48,468 nucleotides of DNA from a virus (IMGVR_UViG_3300048833_000087:1-48468), one strand, 5' to 3'; positions 14,325 to 22,305 are shown, numbered from the stretch's first letter. Made by a program: numbers and translations. Notes: a model not told the origin generated them from the letters alone.

Positions 14325-15760
14325 TGGATCACCTCGTAATCGGTCTCATATCCACCCACCACGTCGAGCTGCTGTTTGGCACGTGTGACGCCGACGTACC
14401 ACACCCGGTGTTCTTGATCAGGATTGCGATCCATGGCGCTGTAGGTCCGGGCGGTGATGCCACAGTGTAGCACGACGCGGCGGGCCTCGCGGCCCTTGGC
14501 CGAATGGATGGTGGAGATGCGAATGGTCGGGGACTGCGACAGGTCCGCCTCACGGAAGAACTCGACGTGGTCCAGCGGGATGTTGAAAGAGCGCTCCGGG
14601 CCCCGGGCGGCGATCGCCTTGAAGTCGCGCCGGTTGAGGTCGTTCTTGGTGTCGGTGGTGCCCACCTTGGCCATCACCTCGATTTCGCTCTGGCTGATGC
14701 TCTCGCCCCGCATGAGCTTGTGCAGCGCGCGGATGGCCTCGGCCCAGTGCGAGTCGAACAGGCCCGGGCGTCCGCCCTCGTTGCGGTACGGCTTGCGGAT
14801 AGCGATGAGAGCCGCCTCCACGTCCTTTTTCGTCACGTGACTGCGGCACAGGATCAGGACATCATCACCGTGGTCGATGCTCTCCGGGATGAACCCGGTG
14901 CCGTACGTCTGGACCACGCCGTCATGCGCGGCCGGGCGATAGCGCTTCTGGACTCGTTCGCGGATGCGCACCACGACGCCACGGGCCACGTCATGCACGG
15001 CCTTGGGCACGCGGTAGGACTGGGCCAACACGTGCGTGTCGCCTTCGTATCGGGTCGCGAACGTGGCCATGCCGTGCGGGTCGGCACCCGCCCACTCGTA
15101 GATTGCCTGATCGTCGTCCCCGGCAATGGTCACCTCATCCACCTGCGGGAACTCCAACATCTTGTCGATCATCTGCCACTGCAGCGGGCTCAGGTCCTGC
15201 GCCTCGTCAATGAACAGAATCTTGGCCCCGTGATTCTTGGGGCGTTGGCAGTACAGCTCCAGCAGGTCGGTGAAGTCGAGGTACCCGAATGCGGCCTTCC
15301 AGCTGTTGTAGCTCTCGATGCAGTACGTGTACTGGGCGAAGTCGCCCGGGCGGTCGTCGGAATTGTAGTATTCCTCGTGTGGGTCGCTCATGCGCGACCG
15401 GGCGAGGTTGTAGATGGCGAGGTACTTATCGCCGTCCTCCATCTGGTCGCCGTACTCGTCATTGCTCACGCCCGCGAACGAGATGCCCGCTTTCGCGCCG
15501 AACTTACGCAGCTTGTAACCATCCACCATCGACATCGGCGTCGCGCCCACGGCGCGGAATGCCAGCGAGTGGAGGGTCGAAATCTTATCTGACCGGGTCA
15601 GGCCCAGTCGCTTGAGGGCCTCACCTGCGGCGGCCTTGGTGAAAGAGAAGAAGCCAATCTCGTTGGCCTTGTATCCACGGTCCTGCGCCTCGCCCACGAG
15701 GCGGAGCATCTCTGTGGTTTTGCCGGTGCCCGGGGGCCCGAAGATCGCGAATGCCTTCAT
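14321..15760 (-). CDS. UvrD/Rep-like superfamily 1 DNA helicase, 479 aa
   Basis: The SF1A motifs are in order: Walker A GPPGTGKTT (8-16), Ia FFSFTKAAAGEA, STLHSLAFRAV, II LFIDEAQDLSP, III IAGDDDQAIYEWAGA, V ISTIHSAKGREA, VI VWYVGVTRAKQQL. It is shorter than UvrD (about 720), with reduced 1B and 2B domains, as common in phages. It likely unwinds DNA with 3'-5' polarity during replication with DpoZ, to which it is coupled. The start ATG is seven bases after a leader element, itself just after a strong hairpin (15785-15814). Confidence 0.92.
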   Translation of the reverse strand: MKAFAIFGPPGTGKTTEMLRLVGEAQDRGYKANEIGFFSFTKAAAGEALKRLGLTRSDKISTLHSLAFRAVGATPMSMVDGYKLRKFGAKAGISFAGVSNDEYGDQMEDGDKYLAIYNLARSRMSDPHEEYYNSDDRPGDFAQYTYCIESYNSWKAAFGYLDFTDLLELYCQRPKNHGAKILFIDEAQDLSPLQWQMIDKMLEFPQVDEVTIAGDDDQAIYEWAGADPHGMATFATRYEGDTHVLAQSYRVPKAVHDVARGVVVRIRERVQKRYRPAAHDGVVQTYGTGFIPESIDHGDDVLILCRSHVTKKDVEAALIAIRKPYRNEGGRPGLFDSHWAEAIRALHKLMRGESISQSEIEVMAKVGTTDTKNDLNRRDFKAIAARGPERSFNIPLDHVEFFREADLSQSPTIRISTIHSAKGREARRVVLHCGITARTYSAMDRNPDQEHRVWYVGVTRAKQQLDVVGGYETDYEVIQ

Positions 15761-15767
15761 GCTGGTC

Positions 15768-15780
15768 CTCTATTCTCTAT
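15768..15780 (-). repeat. ATAGAG-N-ATAGAG leader element (copy 8)
   Basis: Perfect copy ATAGAGAATAGAG, seven bases before the ATG at 15760 and four bases after the hairpin at 15785-15814. Confidence 0.78.
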
Positions 15781-15784
15781 TAAA

Positions 15785-15814
15785 GGACCCCGGGGCGGTT
15801 GTGCCCCGGGGTCC
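15785..15814 (-). terminator. Intrinsic terminator or attenuator
   Basis: A 12-bp perfect stem (GGACCCCGGGGC with its complement) and a 6-base loop, followed on the minus strand by TTTAATA. It lies after the stop of the 254-aa gene. The short T tract means partial read-through into the helicase-polymerase genes is likely. No separate promoter is visible between it and the helicase gene. Confidence 0.75.
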
Positions 15815-15841
15815 ACCTGCGAACGCTTAACCGCCCAGCGG

Positions 15842-16606
15842 TCAGTATTCGCCGGACTGGCTGCCGCTCGGCTCGGACGTGTCGGAGCCGCGATCCGCGA
15901 CCACGTGGCCCTTGACGATGGCTTCGTACATCTTCTCGGCGCGACGGTAGACCTGCTCGGACGGGAAGCCCGCCTGCGCCACGCCGAAGTTGTAGAACGA
16001 CTGGTTCTTGTTGTTCTTGTCCTCGACCGCCGACAGACGGTAGACGCGCGAGAAGCTGTCGCCGTTCGCGAGCCTGATCAGGCTGTTCCACTTGCGCGAC
16101 ACCTTGGCCTTGGACTTCGCCATCGACACGACGATTTCCTCGACACTGCCGTCCGCCTTGAGCAGCAGGCAGAACTGCTGGTTGGTGTCGATGACCTCGC
16201 AGTCGTCGGCGTCCTCCAGCTGGTCGCGGGCGGCCTCGGCGTCGGCCTGCGTCGGGAACGCGCCCCGGAAACCGCCGCCCTTCTCGCGGTCCTTCCAGAT
16301 GAGCCATTCCTTGACGAAGCCCACCGGCACGACGAGGACATCCTTGCCGTACAGCTCGCGGGTGACGTTGTTGTACAGCATGCCTTCCTCGGCACCCTCG
16401 ATGTAGTTCGGGTCCGACTTCTTGCGCGCGGGGCTCAGGTCCTGCACGACTTCGAGACGCGGGATGACGAGGTCCTCGGCCTGCACGTTCTCCTGACCGC
16501 GCGCCGACTGGCCCTGCTTCTCACGCAGGAAGTCGGGCATGCTGTCGGAGACGGCGAGGGAGGTGTTCTGGTCGTTCTTCGCGATTTCGTTTTTCTTGGC
16601 TGCCAT
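15842..16606 (-). CDS. Conserved phage protein of the replication region, 254 aa
   Basis: The pattern EDLVIPRLEVVQDLSP, then YIEGAEEGMLYNN, VLVVPVGFVKEW and DREKGGGFRGAF occurs in proteins found beside phage polymerases and helicases. Function is not established to my knowledge. The N-terminal 30 residues are Lys/Asn/Asp-rich and likely disordered, and the C-terminus ends in an acidic, Ser-rich tail (DTSEPSGSQSGEY). An acidic tail after a beta-rich core is also how phage single-stranded DNA-binding proteins look, so an SSB-like role is a fair hypothesis. The start has AGAGGAA 10 bases upstream. Confidence 0.75.
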   Translation of the reverse strand: MAAKKNEIAKNDQNTSLAVSDSMPDFLREKQGQSARGQENVQAEDLVIPRLEVVQDLSPARKKSDPNYIEGAEEGMLYNNVTRELYGKDVLVVPVGFVKEWLIWKDREKGGGFRGAFPTQADAEAARDQLEDADDCEVIDTNQQFCLLLKADGSVEEIVVSMAKSKAKVSRKWNSLIRLANGDSFSRVYRLSAVEDKNNKNQSFYNFGVAQAGFPSEQVYRRAEKMYEAIVKGHVVADRGSDTSEPSGSQSGEY

Positions 16607-16796
16607 GTTGGCGATTCCTCTTTCATTGGTTGGTAGGTTCTACCGCAGAACCGCTGCGGAGCCGGTGGAACGGTGGAAGAGAGCGCAATCCTAACTACCC
16701 GCCCCAAGTCACGGGGTTTCTTGCGGTGCCGGCCGGGCGTAACGGCCGAGGGCGGTTCGAATGTTTTTTGCTGTCCCGTCGCTCTCTATAGAACTG
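16607..16796 (-). promoter_or_regulatory. 190-bp gene-free leader with hairpins
   Basis: No gene is seen. On the minus strand the stretch holds three small inverted repeats: CGGCCG with a 7-base loop, CCCC/GGGG around GTGACTT, and CCGCAG/CTGCGG. A run of six A is also present. No convincing -35/-10 pair was found, though TAGGAT occurs near 16690. It is likely an untranslated leader that controls the 254-aa protein. Confidence 0.4.
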
Positions 16797-17408
16797 TTAC
16801 GCCTTGACGATGCTGGCGCGAGTGAACGGCTCGGCCTTGAACAGCTCGGCCGGAATCTCCTCGCCATCGGCGAGCATCTTCTTCAACACGGCCTTGATGC
16901 TGGAGCTGTTGACGGTCTTCTTCACGAGGTCGCCACGGCCGTTGTCATCCAGCCATTCGAAGGCGGCCTCCTCGTTGCCCTTGATGACCCCGGCGTACAG
17001 GTCGCCTGCCAGCTGCACGCGGCCCACGCCCTCGACCTTCATGTTGGAGATGCCGTCCTCCTCGAAGCGTTCCGGCACCAACGCCAAGCGCAGGTAGTCG
17101 TACAGGCGGCCGGATTCCTTGGCGAGCAGGTCGCAGGCTTCCTTGAAGTCCTTCGCGGCCTTGAACTCGCGCATCAGGTCGATGGTGGGGATCGGCCCCT
17201 TGAGGTTGCCCTGCTCGTCCAACAGGTCCGGGTTCAGGCCCCGGCCCTTGTAGAACTCGCCGATGACCGTCATCGCGGCCTTGACCTCGGCCGCCTTGTC
17301 CGGGTCCAGTTTGCGCGGGCTGCCGCCCGACTTGAAACGGCGGTCCACGCCGTCGAAACGGCCGTTGCCGCCATTGGCGAATTCGTTGTCGGTATCTTCG
17401 TACGACAT
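16797..17408 (-). CDS. Conserved phage protein of the replication region, 203 aa
   Basis: The N-terminus is disordered and Gly/Asn-rich. The main part includes VEGVGRVQLAGDLYAGVI, then AFEWLDDNGRGDLVKKTVNS and LKKMLADGEEIPAELF, a pattern seen in proteins of unknown function in several T7-like and siphovirus groups, usually near SSB and polymerase. The middle (about 70-120) is helical, with AKDFKEACDLLAKESGRLYDYL. It starts one base after a perfect leader element. It probably works with the neighbouring 254-aa protein, with which it shares a block of transcription. Confidence 0.75.
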   Translation of the reverse strand: MSYEDTDNEFANGGNGRFDGVDRRFKSGGSPRKLDPDKAAEVKAAMTVIGEFYKGRGLNPDLLDEQGNLKGPIPTIDLMREFKAAKDFKEACDLLAKESGRLYDYLRLALVPERFEEDGISNMKVEGVGRVQLAGDLYAGVIKGNEEAAFEWLDDNGRGDLVKKTVNSSSIKAVLKKMLADGEEIPAELFKAEPFTRASIVKA

Positions 17409-17409
17409 G

Positions 17410-17422
17410 CTCTATCCTCTAT
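17410..17422 (-). repeat. ATAGAG-N-ATAGAG leader element (copy 9)
   Basis: Perfect copy ATAGAGGATAGAG, one base before the ATG at 17408. It lies in the 17-base gap after the previous gene. Confidence 0.8.
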
Positions 17423-17425
17423 TGG

Positions 17426-17776
17426 TCAGATGGTGATGTGGATGGGTTGGTACACCCGGTCCCGGTTGCTCCACCGCAGAACGCGGAGGCAGCGCACGGA
17501 CGGGAATCCCGCACGCTCGGCCATCTTGCCGAGCATGAAGAATGTCAGGCCGCACACGACCGGGGACCCGGACGGCGCGAGGAAGTCATTATCGAAGTCG
17601 AAGTCGGCGAGCTTGCGCTCCAGCTCCGCCATGATGTCGGCGTTGATGATCGAGCCGGGGACTGGCGAAACTTCCTTCGCCGTGAGGAACACGATTTCGC
17701 CGTACTCCTCAGCGTGCCCGTAGTTGAGCTGGCTGTTCTCTTGGGTGATGAACACCCGGGGCTTGGCTTGAGACAT
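17426..17776 (-). CDS. Hypothetical protein, 116 aa
   Basis: The sequence begins MSQAKPRVFITQENSQLNY. It has a strand-rich first half (VFITQEN, EIVFLTAKEV), an acidic middle (LADFDFDNDFLAPSG) and a C-terminal helix, then VRCLRVLRWSNRDRVYQP. No domain is recognised. Its leader carries a class of features not seen elsewhere: a strong promoter at 17867-17895, a 13-bp hairpin at 17802-17845 and an imperfect ATAGAG element. Confidence 0.72.
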   Translation of the reverse strand: MSQAKPRVFITQENSQLNYGHAEEYGEIVFLTAKEVSPVPGSIINADIMAELERKLADFDFDNDFLAPSGSPVVCGLTFFMLGKMAERAGFPSVRCLRVLRWSNRDRVYQPIHITI

Positions 17777-17782
17777 TGTGTC

Positions 17783-17795
17783 CTCTATGGTCTAT
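17783..17795 (-). repeat. ATAGAG-N-ATAGAG leader element (copy 10, imperfect)
   Basis: Minus strand ATAGACCATAGAG (one mismatch), six bases before the ATG at 17776. Confidence 0.65.
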
Positions 17796-17801
17796 TGTTT
17801 G

Positions 17802-17845
17802 AGTCGCCCCCCGGCGAAAGCTGCGGCAAACTCCGGGGGGCGACT
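17802..17845 (-). promoter_or_regulatory. Leader hairpin with 13-bp stem
   Basis: AGTCGCCCCCCGG pairs perfectly with CCGGGGGGCGACT across an 18-base loop. It lies between the promoter at 17867-17895 and the gene at 17776, so it is in the 5' leader of that gene's RNA. It is followed by CAAACAATAG rather than a T tract, so it is more likely a stabilising or regulatory hairpin than a terminator. Confidence 0.65.
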
Positions 17846-17866
17846 ACTGGCGAGGTGCCATGGTCT

Positions 17867-17895
17867 AGTATACAGGGCCGGGCACCCCGAGTCAA
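17867..17895 (-). promoter_or_regulatory. Sigma-70 promoter
   Basis: Minus strand TTGACT, 17 bases, TATACT. Upstream is CGGCGGTAA, a partial match to the class A 14-base block. It drives 17776 and probably the genes after it. Confidence 0.8.
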
Positions 17896-19700
17896 TTACC
17901 GCCGAGCAGCTCCTCCACTACGGCCGCAGCGTCACGGCCGCGCGCCTCGTCGATCTTGCCCCGGATATACTCCGAGAGGTCTTTCTTCTCGTCGTTGGAA
18001 GCAATGATGGTGCCGTCGATGGTGCCCTCACAGGTGAAGTCCACGATGAGCGTATTCTTGCCCTCGGCCGTGCCGCGCTCCTCGCCCTGCTCCCGGTCCA
18101 CGAAGTTGTAAGTGTTGGAGAAGAAGAAGATGTTCTCGGCCGCGTCCATGGTCAAGCCCATGCCGCCAGTGGCGGTGTTGCCGACGATGAACCGGGCCTT
18201 CTGCTTCTGGAATATCTCGTAGACATTAACGTCCCGCTGCGCCTCATCGATGTCGCCATGCAGCTCGACTACGCAACCTGCGCCGTACTTGGCGACCAGT
18301 GCATCGCGGATGGCGTAAATCTCGTCCTTGAACGCGCACCAGATGATGGTCTGCCCCTCGTACTCGTCGCACGCTTCGAGCAAGTCGTTGAGCTTGGGGT
18401 TCGGGCCGGGGATCGGCACCCGGTAGGTCCGGGGCAGTTTCTTGGCCGGGCCCCACAGGGCGCGCATCTTGGCCAGCTCTTCTTCGGTGTGCTGGTACGA
18501 CACGAACCCGCCCGCGATTTCCTGCAGGCGCAACGACTTCTCCAGCACGTTCTGGACGACCAACTCCAGCTCGGCACCCAACAACCCGATGCGGGACTTG
18601 GATTTCAACTCCTTGTACAAGCGCTTCTGCTCGGCCGCCATCGGGACCTCGCGGATGACTCGGGTCTTGTCGTGCTGGAACACCTCGTGCTGCCGGACTT
18701 GGAAGGTGTACGGGCTCACCAGCTCGACCAGCTCGTCGAGGTTGTTATACCCGACCACCTGTCGATTCTCGTACCCGCCCATCTCGGCGTACCGCGCGCG
18801 GAAGCTGTAGAAGTCCCCGAGGCCGATGATGTCCGGGTCGAGGAACTCGTACTGCATATATAGATCGAGCGGGTTCTTGGTCAGCGGCGTGCCGGTCATT
18901 ATCATCCGGTATTCACACATCCGGGCCAGCGACACGGCCCGCTCGGAGCGCGAGGCGTTGTGGGTTTTGATCTTGGACGATTCATCGACCGCGCACAGCA
19001 CGCGGGTGGATGTCAGCGCGAAGCGCTTGCAAAACTCGATGGCCTTGCCCGCCGCCAACGACTCGACGCCGACGAGCAACCATTTGAAATCGTGCTTGGT
19101 GGTGAGCCACCGTTCGAATTCCTTCGGCTTGCTCGTGTCGAGCAGATAGGCGTCGATGGGGATGGGCGCATCCTTGGCGAACTCGCGCTTCCAATTCTTG
19201 CGCAGCGACAGCGGGCAGATGAGGATGGTCTTGTCGATCTTGCCTTCCATCCGCATCGCGCAGGCCACGTCGATGGCCACCTTGGTCTTTCCGGTGCGCA
19301 TGTCCATGAACAGCGCCGACGCATGCAGGCCGTACACCTTGTCGATGGCCTCGCGCTGCTTGGGCCGTGGTTGCCGCTTAAACCCATAGAACACCGGGAA
19401 TGCGGAGGTCTTGGCCTTGCCTTTGCGCGCGTCCATATACCCGGCGATCTTGGCCTTCGCTGCGTCGGTCACGACCGTGGTCGAGGACTCGGCGTACATC
19501 TTCTCCATGAACTCGATGTTGGACCGGATGGCGGGCGCGTGCCAGCATCCCTGTGCTTTGCTCCACCTGCGATTGGGCAGCGCCCGCACGCGCTGGTTGT
19601 CCCATATCGGGCAGCGGATCACGAACCGGCCGCGCTTCTCATCGAAATCGACGGTCGTGTGCTTAGTATTCTGGTGTGAAGTCGGCTGCATGCTGTTCAT
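17892..19700 (-). CDS. SNF2-like superfamily 2 helicase/translocase, 602 aa
   Basis: Motif I is MDMRTGKTKVA (GKT near 137-139), II AVDESSKIKT (DESS in place of DEAH), III MTGTPLTKNP, V TATGGMGLTMDAAENIFFFS, VI DREQGEERGTAEGK. The N-terminal 65 residues, with IRCPIWDNQRVRALPNRRW and GCWHAP, resemble the small domain before the helicase core in phage and SMARCAL1/HARP-like SNF2 proteins. Length is normal for phage SNF2 helicases, which are thought to help replication start or fork remodelling. It overlaps the primase gene by 38 bases. An ATG three codons in is an alternative start. Confidence 0.9.
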   Translation of the reverse strand: MNSMQPTSHQNTKHTTVDFDEKRGRFVIRCPIWDNQRVRALPNRRWSKAQGCWHAPAIRSNIEFMEKMYAESSTTVVTDAAKAKIAGYMDARKGKAKTSAFPVFYGFKRQPRPKQREAIDKVYGLHASALFMDMRTGKTKVAIDVACAMRMEGKIDKTILICPLSLRKNWKREFAKDAPIPIDAYLLDTSKPKEFERWLTTKHDFKWLLVGVESLAAGKAIEFCKRFALTSTRVLCAVDESSKIKTHNASRSERAVSLARMCEYRMIMTGTPLTKNPLDLYMQYEFLDPDIIGLGDFYSFRARYAEMGGYENRQVVGYNNLDELVELVSPYTFQVRQHEVFQHDKTRVIREVPMAAEQKRLYKELKSKSRIGLLGAELELVVQNVLEKSLRLQEIAGGFVSYQHTEEELAKMRALWGPAKKLPRTYRVPIPGPNPKLNDLLEACDEYEGQTIIWCAFKDEIYAIRDALVAKYGAGCVVELHGDIDEAQRDVNVYEIFQKQKARFIVGNTATGGMGLTMDAAENIFFFSNTYNFVDREQGEERGTAEGKNTLIVDFTCEGTIDGTIIASNDEKKDLSEYIRGKIDEARGRDAAAVVEELLGGN

Positions 19701-21276
19701 TCTCTTCGATCATCGAAACCGGGAGGTACCACACGGGAATCACGTTCTTGTTGACCCTGACGCGGGTATTGCTCACGCCCATGGCACGGTTCGCGCGGAA
19801 CCACAGGTCCTTGTTCTTGATGGCGTCGGTGCGCGTCTTGCTCAGGTAAGCCACGAAATCGACGTGCCTGAACATCACGACCTTCTCGTCGTTGTAGAGC
19901 TGCACGACCGGCACGCCTCGCACCAACGCCTCGCGGTCCTTGGCATTGTCGCCCTCGCTCTTGAGGTCCGCCTTGCGCAGGAACTCGAACAGCCGGATGC
20001 GGACCATGCCTTCCGGCGTGCTGTCCTCGGGCACGTCCTCGATGGTGACGTTGTCGAACAGGTCGCGGAGAATCTTATCCCATTCATCCGCCTTGAGCCG
20101 GGGCAGTACGATATGGGTCTTGGCCATGACCGCCTTGCGCAGCTCCGGGAAGCTTACCAGCTCGTCAATAGTCAGGCCCTCGATCTTGCGGGCGTTCTCC
20201 TCGTCTCCGACGCTCAGGTCGAATCGCATCGGCTCGGCGTTGCGGTACTTGATGAGTGAATGGAACGTGGGCATCGTGGCCCGGGCGGACATCGCCTCGT
20301 ACTCGCCCTCGGAGATTCCGTATTTCAGCTTGCGGCACGCCTCGCGGTCGCAGACATCCGTGAAGTTCTGGCATTTGTAATTGTTGCTGCGGCTGCCGAT
20401 GGCCGAGCGAATGGTCTTGTCCCGCTCCTTGAACGACAGCGGATGCTCGGGCATGAGCCGGATGGCGAGGTCATGCGCGGCATCGCGTGCCGACTCGGGG
20501 TCCCGCTTGCGGCAGAACACCGCCACTTGATAGGTGCCCTCGTTGCGCTCTCCCCCGGCGAATCCGCCCGACTGGAGGCGGGCCTTGAGACACGGCGGCA
20601 GTTCAGACAGGTCATCGGAGAAGAACTTTTGCAGCGACACCCCGTCCACGGCGTTCGATTCGGCGTGCAGCAGGAACGCTTCGAGGGTCAGCTTCTTGCC
20701 GTTCGACACGGCGAACCGCTTACCCGCGCCGTCGCCATCGGTCGAGCCGTAGTATGGCAGGTTGATCCAGTTACCCAGCGCCTGCACGCCGTCCGAGTTG
20801 ATCTGCAGTCGGCCCTGTTTGGGGTAGATGCAGTCAACGCCGTCCACTTCCAGCTCGGCGGCCCAGCGCGTGAGGACCGCCTTCACCATGTCGGCGCGCA
20901 CCGGCTCGGCGAAGAAGATGTAGAGATGGACGCCCCCGGACTTGCTGCGGCACGGGATCAGGGGCAGGCCCTTGGCCGCCACCTTCTTCTCCACCGCCCG
21001 GATGTCCATGTCCTTGTCGGAGCCATGGTTATCGAGGTCGATGGCCCCCCACAGTGTGGTGCCATCATCCCGTACCGGGACTATGCCGACGCCAACCCCG
21101 CCATCGAGATGCGCCGCGAACGCCTTTTCGAATACTTCGGGCTTGAACCCGTCGTGATCTTTCTCTGTGATTGACTGCTTGTCCTTGGGCTTGTTCGGGT
21201 CCCACCGGCCGTATGACCGCAGGTTGCCTCGGAACAGCCGCAGGAACCGGTGCAGATTCAGTTGGTCTGCCATCAT
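19663..21276 (-). CDS. AEP-type primase (TOTE/PrimPol-like), 537 aa
   Basis: The catalytic features of an archaeo-eukaryotic primase are visible: WGAIDLDNH with Asp80 and Asp82, and CRSKSGGVHLYIFF with the S-x-x-x-H motif (Ser113-His117). They are followed by TRWAAELEVDGVDCIYPKQ, as in the primase domain of TOTE-type systems. Residues 170-320 contain a helical PriCT-like region and a Cys cluster (CQNFTDVCDREAC). The C-terminal 200 residues are not recognised. It should make primers, and possibly DNA, for the Z genome; cyanophage S-2L also uses an AEP PrimPol. Start: the first of two ATGs, after GAGGGG. Confidence 0.85.
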   Translation of the reverse strand: MMADQLNLHRFLRLFRGNLRSYGRWDPNKPKDKQSITEKDHDGFKPEVFEKAFAAHLDGGVGVGIVPVRDDGTTLWGAIDLDNHGSDKDMDIRAVEKKVAAKGLPLIPCRSKSGGVHLYIFFAEPVRADMVKAVLTRWAAELEVDGVDCIYPKQGRLQINSDGVQALGNWINLPYYGSTDGDGAGKRFAVSNGKKLTLEAFLLHAESNAVDGVSLQKFFSDDLSELPPCLKARLQSGGFAGGERNEGTYQVAVFCRKRDPESARDAAHDLAIRLMPEHPLSFKERDKTIRSAIGSRSNNYKCQNFTDVCDREACRKLKYGISEGEYEAMSARATMPTFHSLIKYRNAEPMRFDLSVGDEENARKIEGLTIDELVSFPELRKAVMAKTHIVLPRLKADEWDKILRDLFDNVTIEDVPEDSTPEGMVRIRLFEFLRKADLKSEGDNAKDREALVRGVPVVQLYNDEKVVMFRHVDFVAYLSKTRTDAIKNKDLWFRANRAMGVSNTRVRVNKNVIPVWYLPVSMIEENEQHAADFTPEY

Positions 21277-21291
21277 CCCCTCGGGTTGTTC

Positions 21292-21303
21292 GCTATGCTC
21301 TAT
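21292..21303 (-). repeat. ATAGAG-N-ATAGAG leader element (copy 11, imperfect)
   Basis: Minus strand ATAGAGCATAGC, 15 bases before the primase ATG. Here a normal ribosome site (GAGGGG) lies between it and the start. Confidence 0.65.
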
Positions 21304-21310
21304 TGACACT

Positions 21311-21339
21311 ATCGTACCACGACGGCACCGGGGCGACAA
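21311..21339 (-). promoter_or_regulatory. Primase promoter
   Basis: Minus strand TTGTCG, 17 bases, TACGAT. It lies between the iteron module (21414-21619) and the primase gene, so the module is upstream of this promoter in the direction of transcription. Confidence 0.72.
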
Positions 21340-21413
21340 TCCCAGCCACTTCCGCACTCATATGGGAGGCACCCGGAACCCCGGGGCGGCCGAGGGGGTG
21401 CCCTGCCCCGTTT

Positions 21414-21619
21414 TGGGGTGTGATAGGCGTGTCGGGGTGGGGTGCCTGATATCGACACGACCAGAGTGCCCGTCTCCACGCGCTCTCGGCGGTGTTGTGA
21501 TAGGCGTGATAGGCGTGATACCCGGGAGAGAGAATGGCAGACGGCCGCATCTCGCTCCGGGAGGTTATCACAGGTATCACAGGTATCACACAGGGCGGAG
21601 TCGGGCGGGTACCCGCGCT
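21414..21619. repeat. Iteron-like module 1 (candidate origin or operator)
   Basis: The 459-bp gap 21277-21735 holds no gene. This part has repeats of TGTGATAGGCG on its left side (21418, 21495 and two more in tandem to about 21522). The same core appears inverted on the right side (GGTTATCAC, then GGTATCAC twice, 21563-21592). Four blocks are shared in the same order with module 2: TGTGATAGG, GGTGCCTGATATCGACAC (21441-21458), CCGGGAGGTTATCAC (21557-21571) and CGGGTACCCGCGCT (21606-21619). It lies directly upstream of the primase promoter. Confidence 0.85.
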
Positions 21620-21701
21620 AGCGCTCGCGCGAGGGGGCGGGTGGGGGCGGCTCCCGGGTGCCCCGCCGTCGCAGCGCGCGGCCCGCCGTTGGCCATAAAC
21701 A

Positions 21702-21726
21702 ACCCCGGGGCTATGCTGCCCCGGGT
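21702..21726 (-). terminator. Intrinsic terminator
   Basis: On the minus strand ACCCGGGGC, a 6-base loop (AGCATA) and GCCCCGGGGT, followed by TGTTTAT. It lies 10 bases after the stop of the 166-aa gene and shields the iteron module and primase promoter from upstream transcription. Confidence 0.8.
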
Positions 21727-21735
21727 CGCGTTTTC

Positions 21736-22236
21736 CTAGGCCAGCCCGAGGAAACGGCGGAGGCGGTTCCCGACGTTCATGCGCTGCAGTCCGGGGTTGA
21801 GATGTGATACCTTGGACCGCAGGGTATCACAGTCCGGGTATCCCTGACTGGCCGCGTATGCCAGAAGCTCATCCAGCCCGTTGCAATTCTTGAGGGCCAA
21901 CGCCAGCTCGTCCGGCTCGCGCGAGGCGGCCTTGCCGGTTCGGACGTTGCGCTCGGCACCGGGTGCCAGCTGGTCGGCGACGGTGGTCGCGGAGCGCTTG
22001 AACTTGACCGGGTGCAGGGTGTCGGTGGCCCAATATTGGGAGGTGAAATGTTTGTCGCTGCCGGTGACGCACCGGGTGAAGGCACCCGAGACGCGCTCGA
22101 CCTTCCAGCGCTTGTCATCGAGGCGGGAGCCGTCCGGGGCTCGCGGCCGTACGATCATCCCGGGCTGCAGGTCGAACTCGTTGCGATAGGGCACGGGTTC
22201 GAAGTCCACGTGCGGGGTCGGGGTGTGGAACGCCAT
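21736..22236 (-). CDS. Hypothetical protein with LNPG-LQRMNVGN motif, 166 aa
   Basis: The C-terminal 30 residues include SHLNPGLQRMNVGNRLRRF, which is shared (HLNPGMQRMNLGNLIRG) with the neighbour at 22306-22851. The two are paralogues in that domain. The N-terminal part has a beta-like segment (DLQPGMIVRPRAPDG, DKRWKVERVSGAF) that looks like a small SH3-like fold. The middle is a helical segment ending in LAYAASQGYPDCDTL. A basic, helical end next to the iteron module suggests DNA binding, but that is inference. A perfect leader element precedes the gene. Confidence 0.75.
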   Translation of the reverse strand: MAFHTPTPHVDFEPVPYRNEFDLQPGMIVRPRAPDGSRLDDKRWKVERVSGAFTRCVTGSDKHFTSQYWATDTLHPVKFKRSATTVADQLAPGAERNVRTGKAASREPDELALALKNCNGLDELLAYAASQGYPDCDTLRSKVSHLNPGLQRMNVGNRLRRFLGLA

Positions 22237-22246
22237 GCTGTGACTC

Positions 22247-22259
22247 CTCTATGCTCTAT
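22247..22259 (-). repeat. ATAGAG-N-ATAGAG leader element (copy 12)
   Basis: Perfect copy ATAGAGCATAGAG, 10 bases before the ATG at 22236, right after the hairpin at 22264-22291. Confidence 0.78.
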
Positions 22260-22263
22260 TAGG

Positions 22264-22291
22264 GACCCGGGGCCGTGTCGGGCCCCGGGCC
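22264..22291 (-). terminator. Hairpin, partial terminator between the paralogues
   Basis: On the minus strand GGCCCGGGGCC, a loop CGACAC, then GGCCCCGGGTCC, followed by CTAATAGAG. There is no T run, so termination should be weak. The layout (gene, hairpin, ATAGAG leader, gene) is the same as at 15785-15814. Confidence 0.6.
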
Positions 22292-22305
22292 GTTCCGCCC
22301 GGCCA

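Noticed and set aside
21293-21589. 98-codon minus-strand frame across iteron module 1
   Set aside because: Its sequence is just the translated repeats (IPVIPVI-like); the DNA pattern, not the protein, is what is shared with module 2.
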